Shown here: positions 55,296-63,788 of the stretch, one piece after another
Layout: every line of letters begins with the position of its first letter
How positions within the stretch are numbered: position 1 is the first letter of the stretch
Assembly (NCBI GenBank): GCA_963204915.1
Contig: CAUJHS010000049.1
Coordinates: 62,001-126,000 of the forward strand
DNA: 64,000 nucleotides
Direction: 5' to 3'
Source: Planctomycetota bacterium
Lineage (GTDB): Bacteria; Planctomycetota; Planctomycetia; Pirellulales; Pirellulaceae
Notes under the pieces: model-generated
Databases searched by the model: none
What the model was told of the DNA's origin: nothing
The model's input: only the letters and a program-made list of their open reading frames with translations
Position numbers and translations under genes: made by a program

Positions 55296-55658
55296 TTACC
55301 CGACGAACTTCGCCAATTTTTCGCGAAGGGTGTCGGCCGTAAAAGGCTTGACGAGGTAGTCGTTGCATCCAGCTTGAATTGCTGAGACCACCCGAGTTTT
55401 CTCGGCCTCCGTCGTAATCATGATGATGGGCGTCTTACGATCGGTCTCGCGAATGGCATGGATCAGGTCGAGTCCCGATTTATTCGGCATGTTCCAGTCG
55501 GTTAATACGAGGTCAAACTCGCCGCCTTGAAACAGGGCCAGCGCTTCGGCTCCATCGTTCGCCTCGATCGCGCCGGGCACACCCACCGCCGCCAGCGATC
55601 GCAGAATGATCTTCCGCATCGTGCTGGAGTCGTCGGCCACAAGGACTTTCAGATTCAT
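55296..55658 (-). CDS. single-domain response regulator, CheY-like
   Basis: A 120-residue receiver domain without an output domain. The acidic pair is D9-D10. The phosphoacceptor is D54 in LTDWNMPN, the switch Thr is in MITTEAE (82/83), and Lys104 is in LVKPF. DWNMP is typical of CheY proteins that bind flagellar or pilus motors. No histidine kinase or che gene is nearby. It lies next to the secretin-type block, which raises the chance of a pilus or envelope target. Confidence 0.94.
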   Translation of the reverse strand: MNLKVLVADDSSTMRKIILRSLAAVGVPGAIEANDGAEALALFQGGEFDLVLTDWNMPNKSGLDLIHAIRETDRKTPIIMITTEAEKTRVVSAIQAGCNDYLVKPFTADTLREKLAKFVG

Positions 55659-56034
55659 GGTGCTCTCGTGCGGGCTGCCGTCGGATGGCTTGCCGCTGTC
55701 TCGGTAGACCGTGGGGCGGCGGTTGCGATTGCGTTTGTCCCGTCACAAAACCATAGGTTGACGGTCGGCAATGTCAAACAAGTTCCCATGGCCACATCGC
55801 ACGGTGGGCGGCGAGAATATCGACGTTGATTGATAGGAAAATCTTGCAGTCGGGGAGATTAACGGCTACCATACGGCGGAGTTTACCCCCTGGATTATGA
55901 TCGAGCCGCTTCGTTTTTGGCGGTAAAGGCAATCATGGCGCAGGTTGCCCAACCCAAACATTCGCCGTCGCCCGAAGTCGCGATGGCTGACAGGGTTCGA
56001 GTGATTTTGTACACCTTCAAGGTGCGAGGCTGCA
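55659..56034 (+). other. intergenic stretch with a candidate ECF-gene promoter
   Basis: These 376 bases lie between the leftward cheY-like gene and the rightward ECF gene. TTGCAG (55844-55849) and TACCAT (55867-55872) are spaced by 17 bases and could be a sigma-70-type promoter about 160 bases ahead of the ECF start. An open frame at 55917-56099 lacks a ribosome site and overlaps the ECF start. It is not called. Confidence 0.35.
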
Positions 56035-56685
56035 ATGGAAATGGTGGTGGACCAAACCTGCGTCGAAGCCCCAACCTCCCTGGCGTCGGGGCGATTTGAA
56101 CAGCTACTTGCGGATATGCGCGCAGGCTCCCAAGACGCGGCGCGTGAGATCGTCGATACCTATGGTCCCCATATTCGGGCCGCGGTCAAGCGTCGTCTGG
56201 CGGGGTTCCTGCGCCCGATGTTCGATTCGGAAGACTTCGTGCAATCGGCCTGGAAGTCGCTCATTTGTATGTCGCCGGACAAGGTCGACCAGCTTCACGA
56301 ACCCAAACAGCTGGTGGCGCTGCTTGCCACGATTGCCGCGCGCAAAATGATCGATCAATATCGCCAACGTACACGAAAGGCGTGCAACGTTACCCGGCGT
56401 CGGGAACTGGACGATCCCGAGGTAATCGATGCGCTTGCCAAGATTGCGGGAATCAACACGCCCAGCCAATTATGCATCGCGCAGGAGAAGCAGGAGCAGT
56501 TCCGACAGAGGTGGGAGGATCTGGTGAACCGCCAACCTCCGCGAAACCAACGCATTGTCAACTTGCGGTTGGGCGGGCAGCAATTTGCCGCCATCGCGCA
56601 GGCGGAGGATGTTAGCGAACGCCACGCTCGGCGCATCGTCGAGAAACTGCTGCAACGTTTGACCGATTCGGATCGCGCCGCGTAA
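56035..56685 (+). CDS. ECF sigma factor paired with a Ser/Thr kinase
   Basis: A 216-residue sigma factor. Region 2 is LAGFLRPMFDSEDFVQSAWKSL, with the DSEDFVQSAW motif characteristic of planctomycete ECF groups. Region 4 (about 165-212) includes NQRIVNLRLGGQQFAAIAQ and SERHARRIVEKLLQRL. A helical insert links the two. No anti-sigma gene is adjacent. The kinase gene starts 17 bases downstream, which fits the ECF classes whose activity is set by a Ser/Thr kinase. The ATG at 56035 or the one two codons later could start it. Confidence 0.93.
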   Translation: MEMVVDQTCVEAPTSLASGRFEQLLADMRAGSQDAAREIVDTYGPHIRAAVKRRLAGFLRPMFDSEDFVQSAWKSLICMSPDKVDQLHEPKQLVALLATIAARKMIDQYRQRTRKACNVTRRRELDDPEVIDALAKIAGINTPSQLCIAQEKQEQFRQRWEDLVNRQPPRNQRIVNLRLGGQQFAAIAQAEDVSERHARRIVEKLLQRLTDSDRAA

Positions 56686-56702
56686 GAGAAGCGAGCCGGG
56701 CA

Positions 56703-58841
56703 ATGAACGACTCGTGGTCCGTCAGTCAACTGGTGTCAAAGATCAAGGCAGGATGGCATCGCCGAACTCCTGCAATGGGGGCGCCATCAACGGACGTCGA
56801 TTTTCCTAACACGGAAGCGGCCTTGACCGCCTATCCGCACTTACGCCGCTGGAAGTCCATCGTGCTGGACCTCGCGTTTGAGGAGTATCATCTTCGGGCG
56901 GAATGCGGCGAGGCGGTCAATGCGGATGATTTTTGCCGCAGGTTTCCCGACTATCAGCGGTCTTTGCTCCATCGCATCGAGATTGAGCAGTATCTCCGGC
57001 ACGAGGAAGATAAGCACGCGCACGCCTGGCCCCAGCCCGGAGATCGGTTTCTCGGGTATCGCTTGCTCGAGCAGTTAGGCAAGGGAGCGGTAGGCCGGGT
57101 CTATCTTGCGCAACAAATGGAAATGCGTGATCGTTTGGTGGTCGTTAAGCTGACGCCTCGCGGTCATCGTGAAGCGCAAACCTTAGCGTTGCTTAATCAT
57201 CCGCACATTGTACCAATCTACCGGTATGACGAAGACCCTGCGACCGGGCTTGCGGCGATTTGCATGCCGTACCTCAGCCGTACCACACTCGAAGATTTCT
57301 TGTGTTTAGCACAGCGCGGCGCTTGCGGGGCAGCGCCGCAGTGGCCGCCGAGCGACTTTGGCTCGCTCCTCGACGAACTGGGCACTCGCTCGGCAACGGA
57401 CGGAACGACCCCACCCGGCCTGGCGACACCTGACTTGGCGGCTGACGAGTCGCTGCGACCCGCAACATACGTCGACCGCGTATTGAATCTCGCGCGGCAG
57501 ATGGCGAAAGCGTTAGCGCATACGCATGAACGCGGCGTGCTTCATCTCGATTTGAAGCCTTCCAACGTACTGCTTTTGCCGAATGGACGGCCGCTCTTGC
57601 TTGATTTTAATCTATCGGTTGAGGGCGCCGTGGGAGCAAGCGTGATTGGCGGCACTCTGCCGTATATGTCGCCCGAACAGTTGCAAGAGGCAATACTTGG
57701 ACGGAGCTACCAGTCGCGCCCTGTCGATGGACGATCGGATTTGTTCTCGCTGGGTGTCATTCTATATGAATTGCTGACGGGAACGCATCCTTTTGGCGAA
57801 ATTCCTCGGCAGAGTGATCCGCGCGAAGCGGCGAAGGAACTATTGCGTCGTCATGAAAAAGGACCTCGCGCTTTAGGTTCCGTGGTTCACGACCCTGATG
57901 TCGGCCGCTTTTTGGACGCATGTCTTGCGTTTCATCCGGATCAGCGTCATTCGTCGGCTTGTGAAGCTGCCGAGTTGCTTGATCGTTTGCTCAGTCGACG
58001 ACATCGTGCGAAACGTTGGATGCGCCAGCACCGGAAAAGTATGACGGTTTTGGCGAGTGCGGTTTTATCCGGCGTGCTCGCATTAGCCACTGCCGCCGCC
58101 ATGGCCCCACCTGAACACGAACAGTGGCTGCGGGCCGCAGAAGTGCATGTAGAGCGAAGGGAATTCCGAGAAGCGGAGGCGGCCCTTCAAAGAGTAATCG
58201 AGCATCGGCCGCAGTCGGCTTTGGCGTGGGCCTTGCTGGGCCAAACGCAGGCTAAGTTAGGTAAGCACCGTGAGGCAACGACGGCTTTTGCGCAGTCCTA
58301 TCGACTTTCCAATGATCCAAACATATTGGGCGAAATGGGGCACGCCGCGTTTTTGGATGGACAATACGACATTGCTGAAGCTTGGTACCGCAAATCGCTT
58401 GAACGAGCGAGAACGTCACCGGAAGTATTCCTAAATCTCGGAAAATGTTGCTTACGAAAGGGGCAGTACCTCGAAGCAGAGGCGAATTTCTGCAACGCCG
58501 TGGTCGAGGCTCCAGATGCCCTGTTGGTACGCCAGGCACGAGCACAGTTTGCCGTTCGATGGGCTCATGCAACCTCTTCCCCAATCAAGACATACGCTTT
58601 TGAGGACGCCTTAGTAGCTGTGCGAATCGCGCCGAAAGATAGTCGTGTCTTATTTGAAGCGGCCAGCGTCTTCGCGCTTTCGCACGACGTTGACGACGAG
58701 GCAAGTGTCAAAGAGTTTCTCGAGCGAGCTTGCCACTGCGGGCTTGATCGCCGCGCACTGCAGTCGCCTGCATTTCGAAAGTTTGCCAACACTTCGTGGT
58801 TTCGCAAGCTATCGAACTCTTTGAAAAATCCCGCCCGGTGA
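56703..58841 (+). CDS. membrane Ser/Thr kinase with C-terminal TPR domain
   Basis: A 712-residue protein. Residues 1-115 are an acidic helical extension (DDFCRRFPDY). The kinase domain covers about 118-420: Gly loop GKGAVGRV (127-134), Lys149 in VVVKL, catalytic HLDLKPSN (281-288) and DFN (301-303). So HRD reads HLD, and DFG reads DFN; the catalytic and metal Asp remain. A Pro/Ala-rich insert separates the two lobes (about 200-255). One transmembrane helix is near 448-468. TPR units follow, for example HVERREFREAEAALQRVIEHRPQ and GKHREATTAFAQSYRLSN. It probably senses through the TPR part and controls the adjacent ECF factor. Confidence 0.9.
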   Translation: MNDSWSVSQLVSKIKAGWHRRTPAMGAPSTDVDFPNTEAALTAYPHLRRWKSIVLDLAFEEYHLRAECGEAVNADDFCRRFPDYQRSLLHRIEIEQYLRHEEDKHAHAWPQPGDRFLGYRLLEQLGKGAVGRVYLAQQMEMRDRLVVVKLTPRGHREAQTLALLNHPHIVPIYRYDEDPATGLAAICMPYLSRTTLEDFLCLAQRGACGAAPQWPPSDFGSLLDELGTRSATDGTTPPGLATPDLAADESLRPATYVDRVLNLARQMAKALAHTHERGVLHLDLKPSNVLLLPNGRPLLLDFNLSVEGAVGASVIGGTLPYMSPEQLQEAILGRSYQSRPVDGRSDLFSLGVILYELLTGTHPFGEIPRQSDPREAAKELLRRHEKGPRALGSVVHDPDVGRFLDACLAFHPDQRHSSACEAAELLDRLLSRRHRAKRWMRQHRKSMTVLASAVLSGVLALATAAAMAPPEHEQWLRAAEVHVERREFREAEAALQRVIEHRPQSALAWALLGQTQAKLGKHREATTAFAQSYRLSNDPNILGEMGHAAFLDGQYDIAEAWYRKSLERARTSPEVFLNLGKCCLRKGQYLEAEANFCNAVVEAPDALLVRQARAQFAVRWAHATSSPIKTYAFEDALVAVRIAPKDSRVLFEAASVFALSHDVDDEASVKEFLERACHCGLDRRALQSPAFRKFANTSWFRKLSNSLKNPAR

Positions 58842-59008
58842 TTTCTCGGAAACCTTTGTGAATTCTAGGTTTAGGCGAAAGTTTCCGTTTCGCTCCTAGC
58901 CGATTTTGGGCGATCTGACCCCGAATTCGCAAATAGCCGCAATTTTTTTCTCAATTTTTACAGATTTCATGTCCGAGGCGCCCTCTCTTCTCGACTAGTG
59001 TTGTAGAA

Positions 59009-59040
59009 GGGGGCTGGCGGGGCAATGCGCCCCCTCTTTT
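59009..59040 (+). terminator. terminator-like hairpin after the kinase-TPR gene
   Basis: GGGGGC (59009-59014) pairs with GCCCCC (59029-59034), with a shorter alternative stem inside. CTCTTTT follows. It lies 170 bases past the kinase stop and before the LEPR-XLL gene. The 289 bases from 58842 to 59130 hold no other feature. Confidence 0.6.
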
Positions 59041-59130
59041 AGCTCGATGTTCGAGCACTGTTTCCCAAACGCGGTCAGCGTTCGGACTGCGCGCCCGACT
59101 TCGCGTCATTTATTGCAGGAAAGTGGTTTG

Positions 59131-59742
59131 ATGCTCGGTTCGACAACTTGTGAGTTTGACAAAATGACAAATGCTAATCGATTCCGCTCAACGTCCCGGT
59201 TGGCCCGCAAATCTCGCCGAATCATTTTCGAGTCGCTCGAACGTCGTCAAGTCTTAAGTGCGGATATCGGCCCGGTGGTTTTTGCTGCAGATTCTAATGG
59301 GTTGAACGCGCCTGCGGAAATTGGCTCCCCCGATCCACTGCCAGTTTTTACCATTGACCAAGCGACATGTTCAGCAATTCCCGCTCCGCAGCTCCTTCCC
59401 ACGCCCGATTCTTCCGCGGTTGATGCTGCCTTCGCGGCGTTTGACTCGCTGGCCGAGGGGGAAATGGAGTCGCCACAGGTCGGGGGCGTCCATGGTTACG
59501 AGGAAATTGGCGACACTTGGCTACTCTCGGGGACCGTCAGTGACGACGGGCCAATGTCCGAGATCTGGGTTTATTATGCGTTTAAGAGCGAATCCCTCGG
59601 ATCCACCAAGCCCGATTCGAGCGGGCGCTTTTCCTTTGCCGTCCATTTAGATCCCGGCGAATTCGGTTTCGTCGACATCTATGCGATGGATGGTACGTCA
59701 TCCATGTCGAACGTCGTAAGTTATTACATCTGCGATGAGTAA
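59131..59742 (+). CDS. small secreted protein with LEPR-XLL-type N-terminal signal
   Basis: A 203-residue product. After a basic start, RRIIFESLERRQVLSAD (about 31-47) matches the planctomycete LEPR-XLL motif, which precedes export of surface and extracellular proteins, usually thousands of residues long. Here the mature part is only about 155 residues. An Ala/Pro-rich region is followed by one beta-sandwich-like domain (WLLSGTVSDDGPMSEIWVYY, SFAVHLDPGEFGFVDIYAMD), similar in pattern to Ig/cadherin-like repeats. The ATG at 59131 has AGGAAAG seven bases upstream. It may be a remnant or a compact version of a larger surface protein. Confidence 0.8.
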   Translation: MLGSTTCEFDKMTNANRFRSTSRLARKSRRIIFESLERRQVLSADIGPVVFAADSNGLNAPAEIGSPDPLPVFTIDQATCSAIPAPQLLPTPDSSAVDAAFAAFDSLAEGEMESPQVGGVHGYEEIGDTWLLSGTVSDDGPMSEIWVYYAFKSESLGSTKPDSSGRFSFAVHLDPGEFGFVDIYAMDGTSSMSNVVSYYICDE

Positions 59743-60105
59743 CTCGCATTTATAAGGCTATTGTCGTTTGGCATAACAGCCAGAGGCGACTCCCTCTCGA
59801 CGGGCGGATTGCGACGGGGCAGCTGCGGGTCGAATCTGCCTGCAGAGGGAGCGCCTTTTTCGTGGACTTTTTGTGCGGAAGCGCTACGACACCGTGTACG
59901 GACGCCAGTTTCTCCTCATTTTGTTAATCTTTTTGAGGCATCATTTTCCTGTTCAAGGGTGTGGTTTCCGTTGAGAAAACAGGCTCACCCGAGGTTTGGT
60001 CGCAGAGCGAATCTTTTACCAATTGGTATCCAATCGCTTGAGAGGCGTCCGAAGCGCGAATAGAATTAAGCATCCACCCACCCTCCCTCGCGCGGCGGCA
60101 GCTTG
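59743..60105. other. intergenic stretch with structured terminator
   Basis: These 363 bases before purF contain the long-loop terminator described separately (59784-59860). After it, no gene was found. A purF promoter is expected between about 59950 and 60090, but no consensus pair was clear. Confidence 0.5.
59784..59860 (+). terminator. branched rho-independent terminator
   Basis: AGGCG-A-CTCCCTCT (59784-59797) pairs with AGAGGGAG-CGCCT (59844-59856), 13 base pairs with one bulged A. The run TTTTT ends at 59860. The 46-base loop can itself fold (GGCAG with CTGCC). It ends the LEPR-XLL transcript and may also be a small structured RNA. Confidence 0.75.
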
Positions 60106-61695
60106 ATGAGCGATATCTACCACGAATGCGGCGTGGCGGCCGTATATCATCTTCCTGGACAAGGGCGCAGCCCCTTGTGCCCCGACCAAGGCCCGGAAGA
60201 AACGTCACGCCTCATCCCGCGGATGCTGCTGGATATTCAGAACCGTGGCCAGTTGGCCGCGGGCATCACCAGCTATCACCCGCGACGCAGTCAACTGATC
60301 GATACCCACAAAGATGTGGGCACGGTGAACGAGGTGTTTCGGCTAGCGCATCAGACCGATTACGAAAAGCTGATGCGCGAATACTCTGGCCCAGCGGCGA
60401 TTGGTCATGTTCGCTATGCGACTTGCGGGCCCGACGACCGCAGCTACGCCCAACCTTTCGAGCGACACCATCTCCAAAAACATAAGTGGTTCAGTTTCGC
60501 CTTCAACGGACAATTGGCAAACTATCAAGAGTTGCGCGATAAGCTCCTCAGCGATGGCGACCATCATCTCGCTCGAGAGACAGACACCGAAATTTTCATG
60601 CACGAGCTTAGCCGTGAACTTTCCGGTGATCGGCGGCCCACGTTGCTCGAGATGATTCGCAATGTAAACGCCCGTTTAGATGGCGCTTACACGTTGGCAT
60701 TGTTGAACGCCAGCGGCGACATGCTCGTAGCTCGCGACCCGCTCGGCATTAAGCCGTTATGCTGGGCGAAGGAAGGTCCGCTATTCGCCGCCGCAAGCGA
60801 AAGTGTGGCTTTGTTGAACTTAGGATTCAAGCCAGAAAACATTCGCTCGTTAGAGCCAGGTGGGGCGATCACGATTACCGACGGTCGTTTTTCCGTGGGT
60901 CGTTTTGTAGAAAGTAGTCGGTCGGCGCATTGTTTTTTTGAATGGGTATATTTCGCCAACGTGGCGAGTACGCTTGACGACCGGAGCGTGTATCTGTCGC
61001 GCACGGCGCTTGGAGAAGAATTGGCGCGGCTGGAGCTTGAGTCGGGCGATGTTTCGTTGACCGATGCGGTCGTTGTGCCCGTGCCAGATACGAGCAAGGC
61101 GGCAGCCGATGCGATGGCGTTTCGTCTTGGAATTCCGTCGCGCGAAGGACTCATTCGCAATCGTTACAGCGGTCGGACGTTCATTGAAAGCGGACAAGGC
61201 CGACGCCGTAAAGCGCAAACCAAGTACACCCCCTTGCGCGAGGTGCTGGAAGGTCGACGAATTTTTCTGGTGGAGGACTCCATCGTCCGCTCCACCACCA
61301 TGAAGGTGCTTTTGAACCGCATCCGCGAATATGGCGGGGCGAAAGAAATCCATGTGCGCGTGGCGTGTCCGCCGATTGTCGCGCCGTGCTTCTACGGCAT
61401 TGACATGTCAACGGTTGATGAGCTATTCGCTCCGAAGTTTCTTCAAGGACGTGAGTTAACTCTCGAAATTCAAGCCGAAATGGCCGAGGCGTTAGAAGCC
61501 GATTCGCTCCGCTATTTGCCGATCGATTCCATCGCCCGAGCGATTCGTTTCCGCGAAGATCAACTTTGTCGAGCATGTATCACGGGAGCGTATCCAACCC
61601 CGCATGGCCAACAGCTTTACCAGATCGCGTTGAAGAATGCAGGCAATGGCGCCGCCCGAACGTATGAACGGCAACTCGCCGAGACCACGGGCTGA
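60106..61695 (+). CDS. purF: amidophosphoribosyltransferase (glutamine PRPP amidotransferase)
   Basis: First committed step of purine synthesis: glutamine + PRPP to phosphoribosylamine. The 529-residue product starts [12 protein letters not shown], so Cys8 becomes the Ntn nucleophile after removal of a seven-residue propeptide. [31 protein letters not shown] and [12 protein letters not shown] form the glutaminase domain. The PRPP loop reads [12 protein letters not shown], where DDSIVRGTT is usual. The C-terminal [11 protein letters not shown] segment is kept. ATG 60106 was chosen over TTG 60103. A strong terminator follows. Confidence 0.93.
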   Translation: MSDIYHECGVAAVYHLPGQGRSPLCPDQGPEETSRLIPRMLLDIQNRGQLAAGITSYHPRRSQLIDTHKDVGTVNEVFRLAHQTDYEKLMREYSGPAAIGHVRYATCGPDDRSYAQPFERHHLQKHKWFSFAFNGQLANYQELRDKLLSDGDHHLARETDTEIFMHELSRELSGDRRPTLLEMIRNVNARLDGAYTLALLNASGDMLVARDPLGIKPLCWAKEGPLFAAASESVALLNLGFKPENIRSLEPGGAITITDGRFSVGRFVESSRSAHCFFEWVYFANVASTLDDRSVYLSRTALGEELARLELESGDVSLTDAVVVPVPDTSKAAADAMAFRLGIPSREGLIRNRYSGRTFIESGQGRRRKAQTKYTPLREVLEGRRIFLVEDSIVRSTTMKVLLNRIREYGGAKEIHVRVACPPIVAPCFYGIDMSTVDELFAPKFLQGRELTLEIQAEMAEALEADSLRYLPIDSIARAIRFREDQLCRACITGAYPTPHGQQLYQIALKNAGNGAARTYERQLAETTG

Positions 61696-61740
61696 ACGCA
61701 TTACCAACGCGTTCGGGTATTCGAATGTGTATCGACGACA

Positions 61741-61777
61741 ATGCCGCAACTCGTCAGGGTGTTGCGGCATTTTTTTG
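61741..61777 (+). terminator. rho-independent terminator of purF
   Basis: ATGCCGCAAC (61741-61750) pairs perfectly with GTTGCGGCAT (61761-61770) around a ten-base loop and runs into TTTTTTT. It lies 46 bases past the purF stop codon. Confidence 0.93.
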
Positions 61778-61883
61778 TGTTGGTAACCTTCGCCGGGCGA
61801 GTTTTGCTAACCCGCAGTCTTTCCGTACGCGTCGCGATGCGCGACGAATCAGCGCTTTTTTCTTAATTTCGTCAAGTCCGGGT

Positions 61884-61911
61884 TTGGTGTTGAAGACCGG
61901 CTGAGTAGAAT
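61884..61911 (+). promoter_or_regulatory. candidate promoter of the TPR gene
   Basis: TTGGTG (61884-61889) and TAGAAT (61906-61911), spaced by 16 bases, lie about 65 bases ahead of the TPR start and after the purF terminator. It is a sigma-70-like pair of moderate quality. Confidence 0.3.
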
Positions 61912-61975
61912 ATGGTAGGTGGGACGAAATCGAACGTCGTCCCTTCAAGTTGGCTCCTTACAGGGAGCATGAGCC

Positions 61976-62539
61976 GTGTCCAATTTCGAACGCGTTCGCC
62001 GCCAACAAATCCTTCGCGAAGCCGAAGGTTATCTTGAATTGCTGCTTTCGGCGCCGGAGGATTTCGCCCTGGCCGCAGAACCTCGTCACCGCTTAGCCCG
62101 ACGTGTGTTGAAGACGCTCGATCAGGCTGAGTTCACTGGGCCACGTAAGGCGCAACAACTTTACCTCAAGGGGCAGGCGTTACGCGCAATGGAGATGTAC
62201 GGCCAGGCGATTCGTCCGCTCGAACAATCCGCTGAGGCCGATCCCGAGAATATTCATGTGTGGTTGGCGCTTGGCTGGTGCTACAAGCGCGTCGGCCGTC
62301 TCGACTTAGCAATTCAGGCATTGCAAGAGGCCGTGGAAGTCGATCCCGAGGCCGCCATCATCTATTACAACTTGGCGTGTTATTGGAGCCTCGCTTCGAA
62401 CGTCAAACAGGCTGTACACTTCCTGCGCATTGCTTTAGATCTCGATCCAAATTACCGCGATTTGGTCGACAGCGAACACGATTTCGATCCCATTCGAAAT
62501 CACCCCGGTTTTCAAGCGGTCAAGGAAGTCATCGTTTAG
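61976..62539 (+). CDS. TPR-repeat protein
   Basis: A 187-residue soluble protein. The N-terminal helices (VRRQQILREAEGYLELLLS) lead into about three tetratricopeptide repeats (KAQQLYLKGQALRAMEMYGQ, NIHVWLALGWCYKRVGRLDL, AIIYYNLACYWSLASNVKQA). The end reads DFDPIRNHPGFQAV, common to such planctomycete proteins. It likely mediates protein contacts. The GTG at 61976 has GGGAG about ten bases upstream. The GH88 gene follows after 98 bases on the same strand. Confidence 0.85.
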   Translation: MSNFERVRRQQILREAEGYLELLLSAPEDFALAAEPRHRLARRVLKTLDQAEFTGPRKAQQLYLKGQALRAMEMYGQAIRPLEQSAEADPENIHVWLALGWCYKRVGRLDLAIQALQEAVEVDPEAAIIYYNLACYWSLASNVKQAVHFLRIALDLDPNYRDLVDSEHDFDPIRNHPGFQAVKEVIV

Positions 62540-62637
62540 GATCGCATCGCAGGGGAATTGACCGCGCGTGGCGCGGTCACGATATTGGGAAAGCGTCGCC
62601 TGAGTATTCGCTTCCCTCCAATTCCTCACGATTGCCG

Positions 62638-63753
62638 ATGACTGATTCGGAACGTCTTGCGCGTTACACTTCCGCATTAGAATTCGCCGAGCGGCAAGTG
62701 GCTCACCTTGTCGAGCAGCACCCAGGGTATTTTCCCATCTATACCCATGAGGGGAAGTGGCGGCATGAAGGCGAACTATGGACCGATTGGACCGGCGGCT
62801 TCTGTGCCGGAATGATGTGGCAATTCCACCGCCGTACAGGCGACCCCATGTGGCGCGAGCGAGCCGAACGCTATTCGAAGTTGCTTGAACATCGGCAGCA
62901 TGATCGCAAGGTACACGATCTGGGGTTTATTTTTCTCAACACGTATTTGCCCTGGTATCAACTCACCGGGGATGCGCAGCTGCATGACGTATTGATTCAG
63001 GCCGGCCGCACGTTGGCGATGCGGTTCCAGGAGAAGGGGCAGTATTTGAGCAGCTTCATCGGCCCGGAATCGCTGTTCATCGATATCATGATGAACGTAC
63101 CGATCATTTTTTACGCGGGACTCGAAACCAACGATGAGGAGTTGTTGCGTGTCGCCCAAGCTCATTGCCGCACTACGGCGCATCGTATCGTGCGCGACGA
63201 TGGTTCCACCACACACGAAGGGATCTTTGATACGCAAACCGGTGAGTTTCTGCGCGAGTCGACCCATCAGGGGAAAAGCGCTGATAGTGCTTGGGCTCGA
63301 GGTTTGGCGTGGTCGTTGTACGGATATAGCAAATGCTACGGGCTTACCAACGACGAGTTCTACCTCGCCATCTCGGAGCGAAACGCAGCATACTGGCTGA
63401 CGCACCTCCCGCCTGACCATGTGCCTTATTGGGACTTTAGGGCCGACTTGTCGCTACCTCCCCCCCTTGGAGCGCAGAAGGAGTCGTCGGCAGGAGCAAT
63501 TGCCGCGAGCGGACTTCTCGACTTGGCGCGGCAAACTCGTTCGCCGGAAGCGGCTGCAAGGTATCGCGAAACCGCTTTAGCCATGTTAGATGCATTGACC
63601 GAGCCGGAGTACCTTGCCGTCAATACGGCTGGCTGGGAAGGGATTCTGAAGCATGGCGTGTATCATACGACCAAGAACCTGGGCGTGGATGAATCGGTCA
63701 TGTGGGGCGAATTCTTCTTTGTTGAGGCGCTCACGAAGGTGGTTTGCGAGTAG
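62638..63753 (+). CDS. unsaturated glucuronyl hydrolase, GH88 family
   Basis: A 371-residue (alpha/alpha)6-barrel enzyme that removes the unsaturated uronic acid left by polysaccharide lyases, by hydrating its double bond. The two catalytic acids are visible: Asp94 in VHDLGFIF and Asp149 in FIDIMMNVPI. TWARGLAW-type (SAWARGLAWSLYGY) and DSSAGAIAASGLL-like (KESSAGAIAASGLLDL) segments also fit. No signal peptide is seen, so it acts in the cytoplasm on imported oligosaccharides. The ATG at 62638 fits the family N-terminus (the frame is open further upstream through the TPR gene). Confidence 0.92.
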   Translation: MTDSERLARYTSALEFAERQVAHLVEQHPGYFPIYTHEGKWRHEGELWTDWTGGFCAGMMWQFHRRTGDPMWRERAERYSKLLEHRQHDRKVHDLGFIFLNTYLPWYQLTGDAQLHDVLIQAGRTLAMRFQEKGQYLSSFIGPESLFIDIMMNVPIIFYAGLETNDEELLRVAQAHCRTTAHRIVRDDGSTTHEGIFDTQTGEFLRESTHQGKSADSAWARGLAWSLYGYSKCYGLTNDEFYLAISERNAAYWLTHLPPDHVPYWDFRADLSLPPPLGAQKESSAGAIAASGLLDLARQTRSPEAAARYRETALAMLDALTEPEYLAVNTAGWEGILKHGVYHTTKNLGVDESVMWGEFFFVEALTKVVCE

Positions 63754-63788
63754 TTGGCCTTTCGTCACGGTCGTCCCGCATGATGGGC

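Noticed and set aside
55917..56099. 60-codon frame ahead of the ECF gene
   Set aside because: Overlaps the ECF start in another frame, with no ribosome site and no known pattern.
59818..59845. T-loop-like GGGTCGAATC suggesting a tRNA
   Set aside because: No acceptor stem, D-arm or anticodon arm can be built. The region folds as a terminator.
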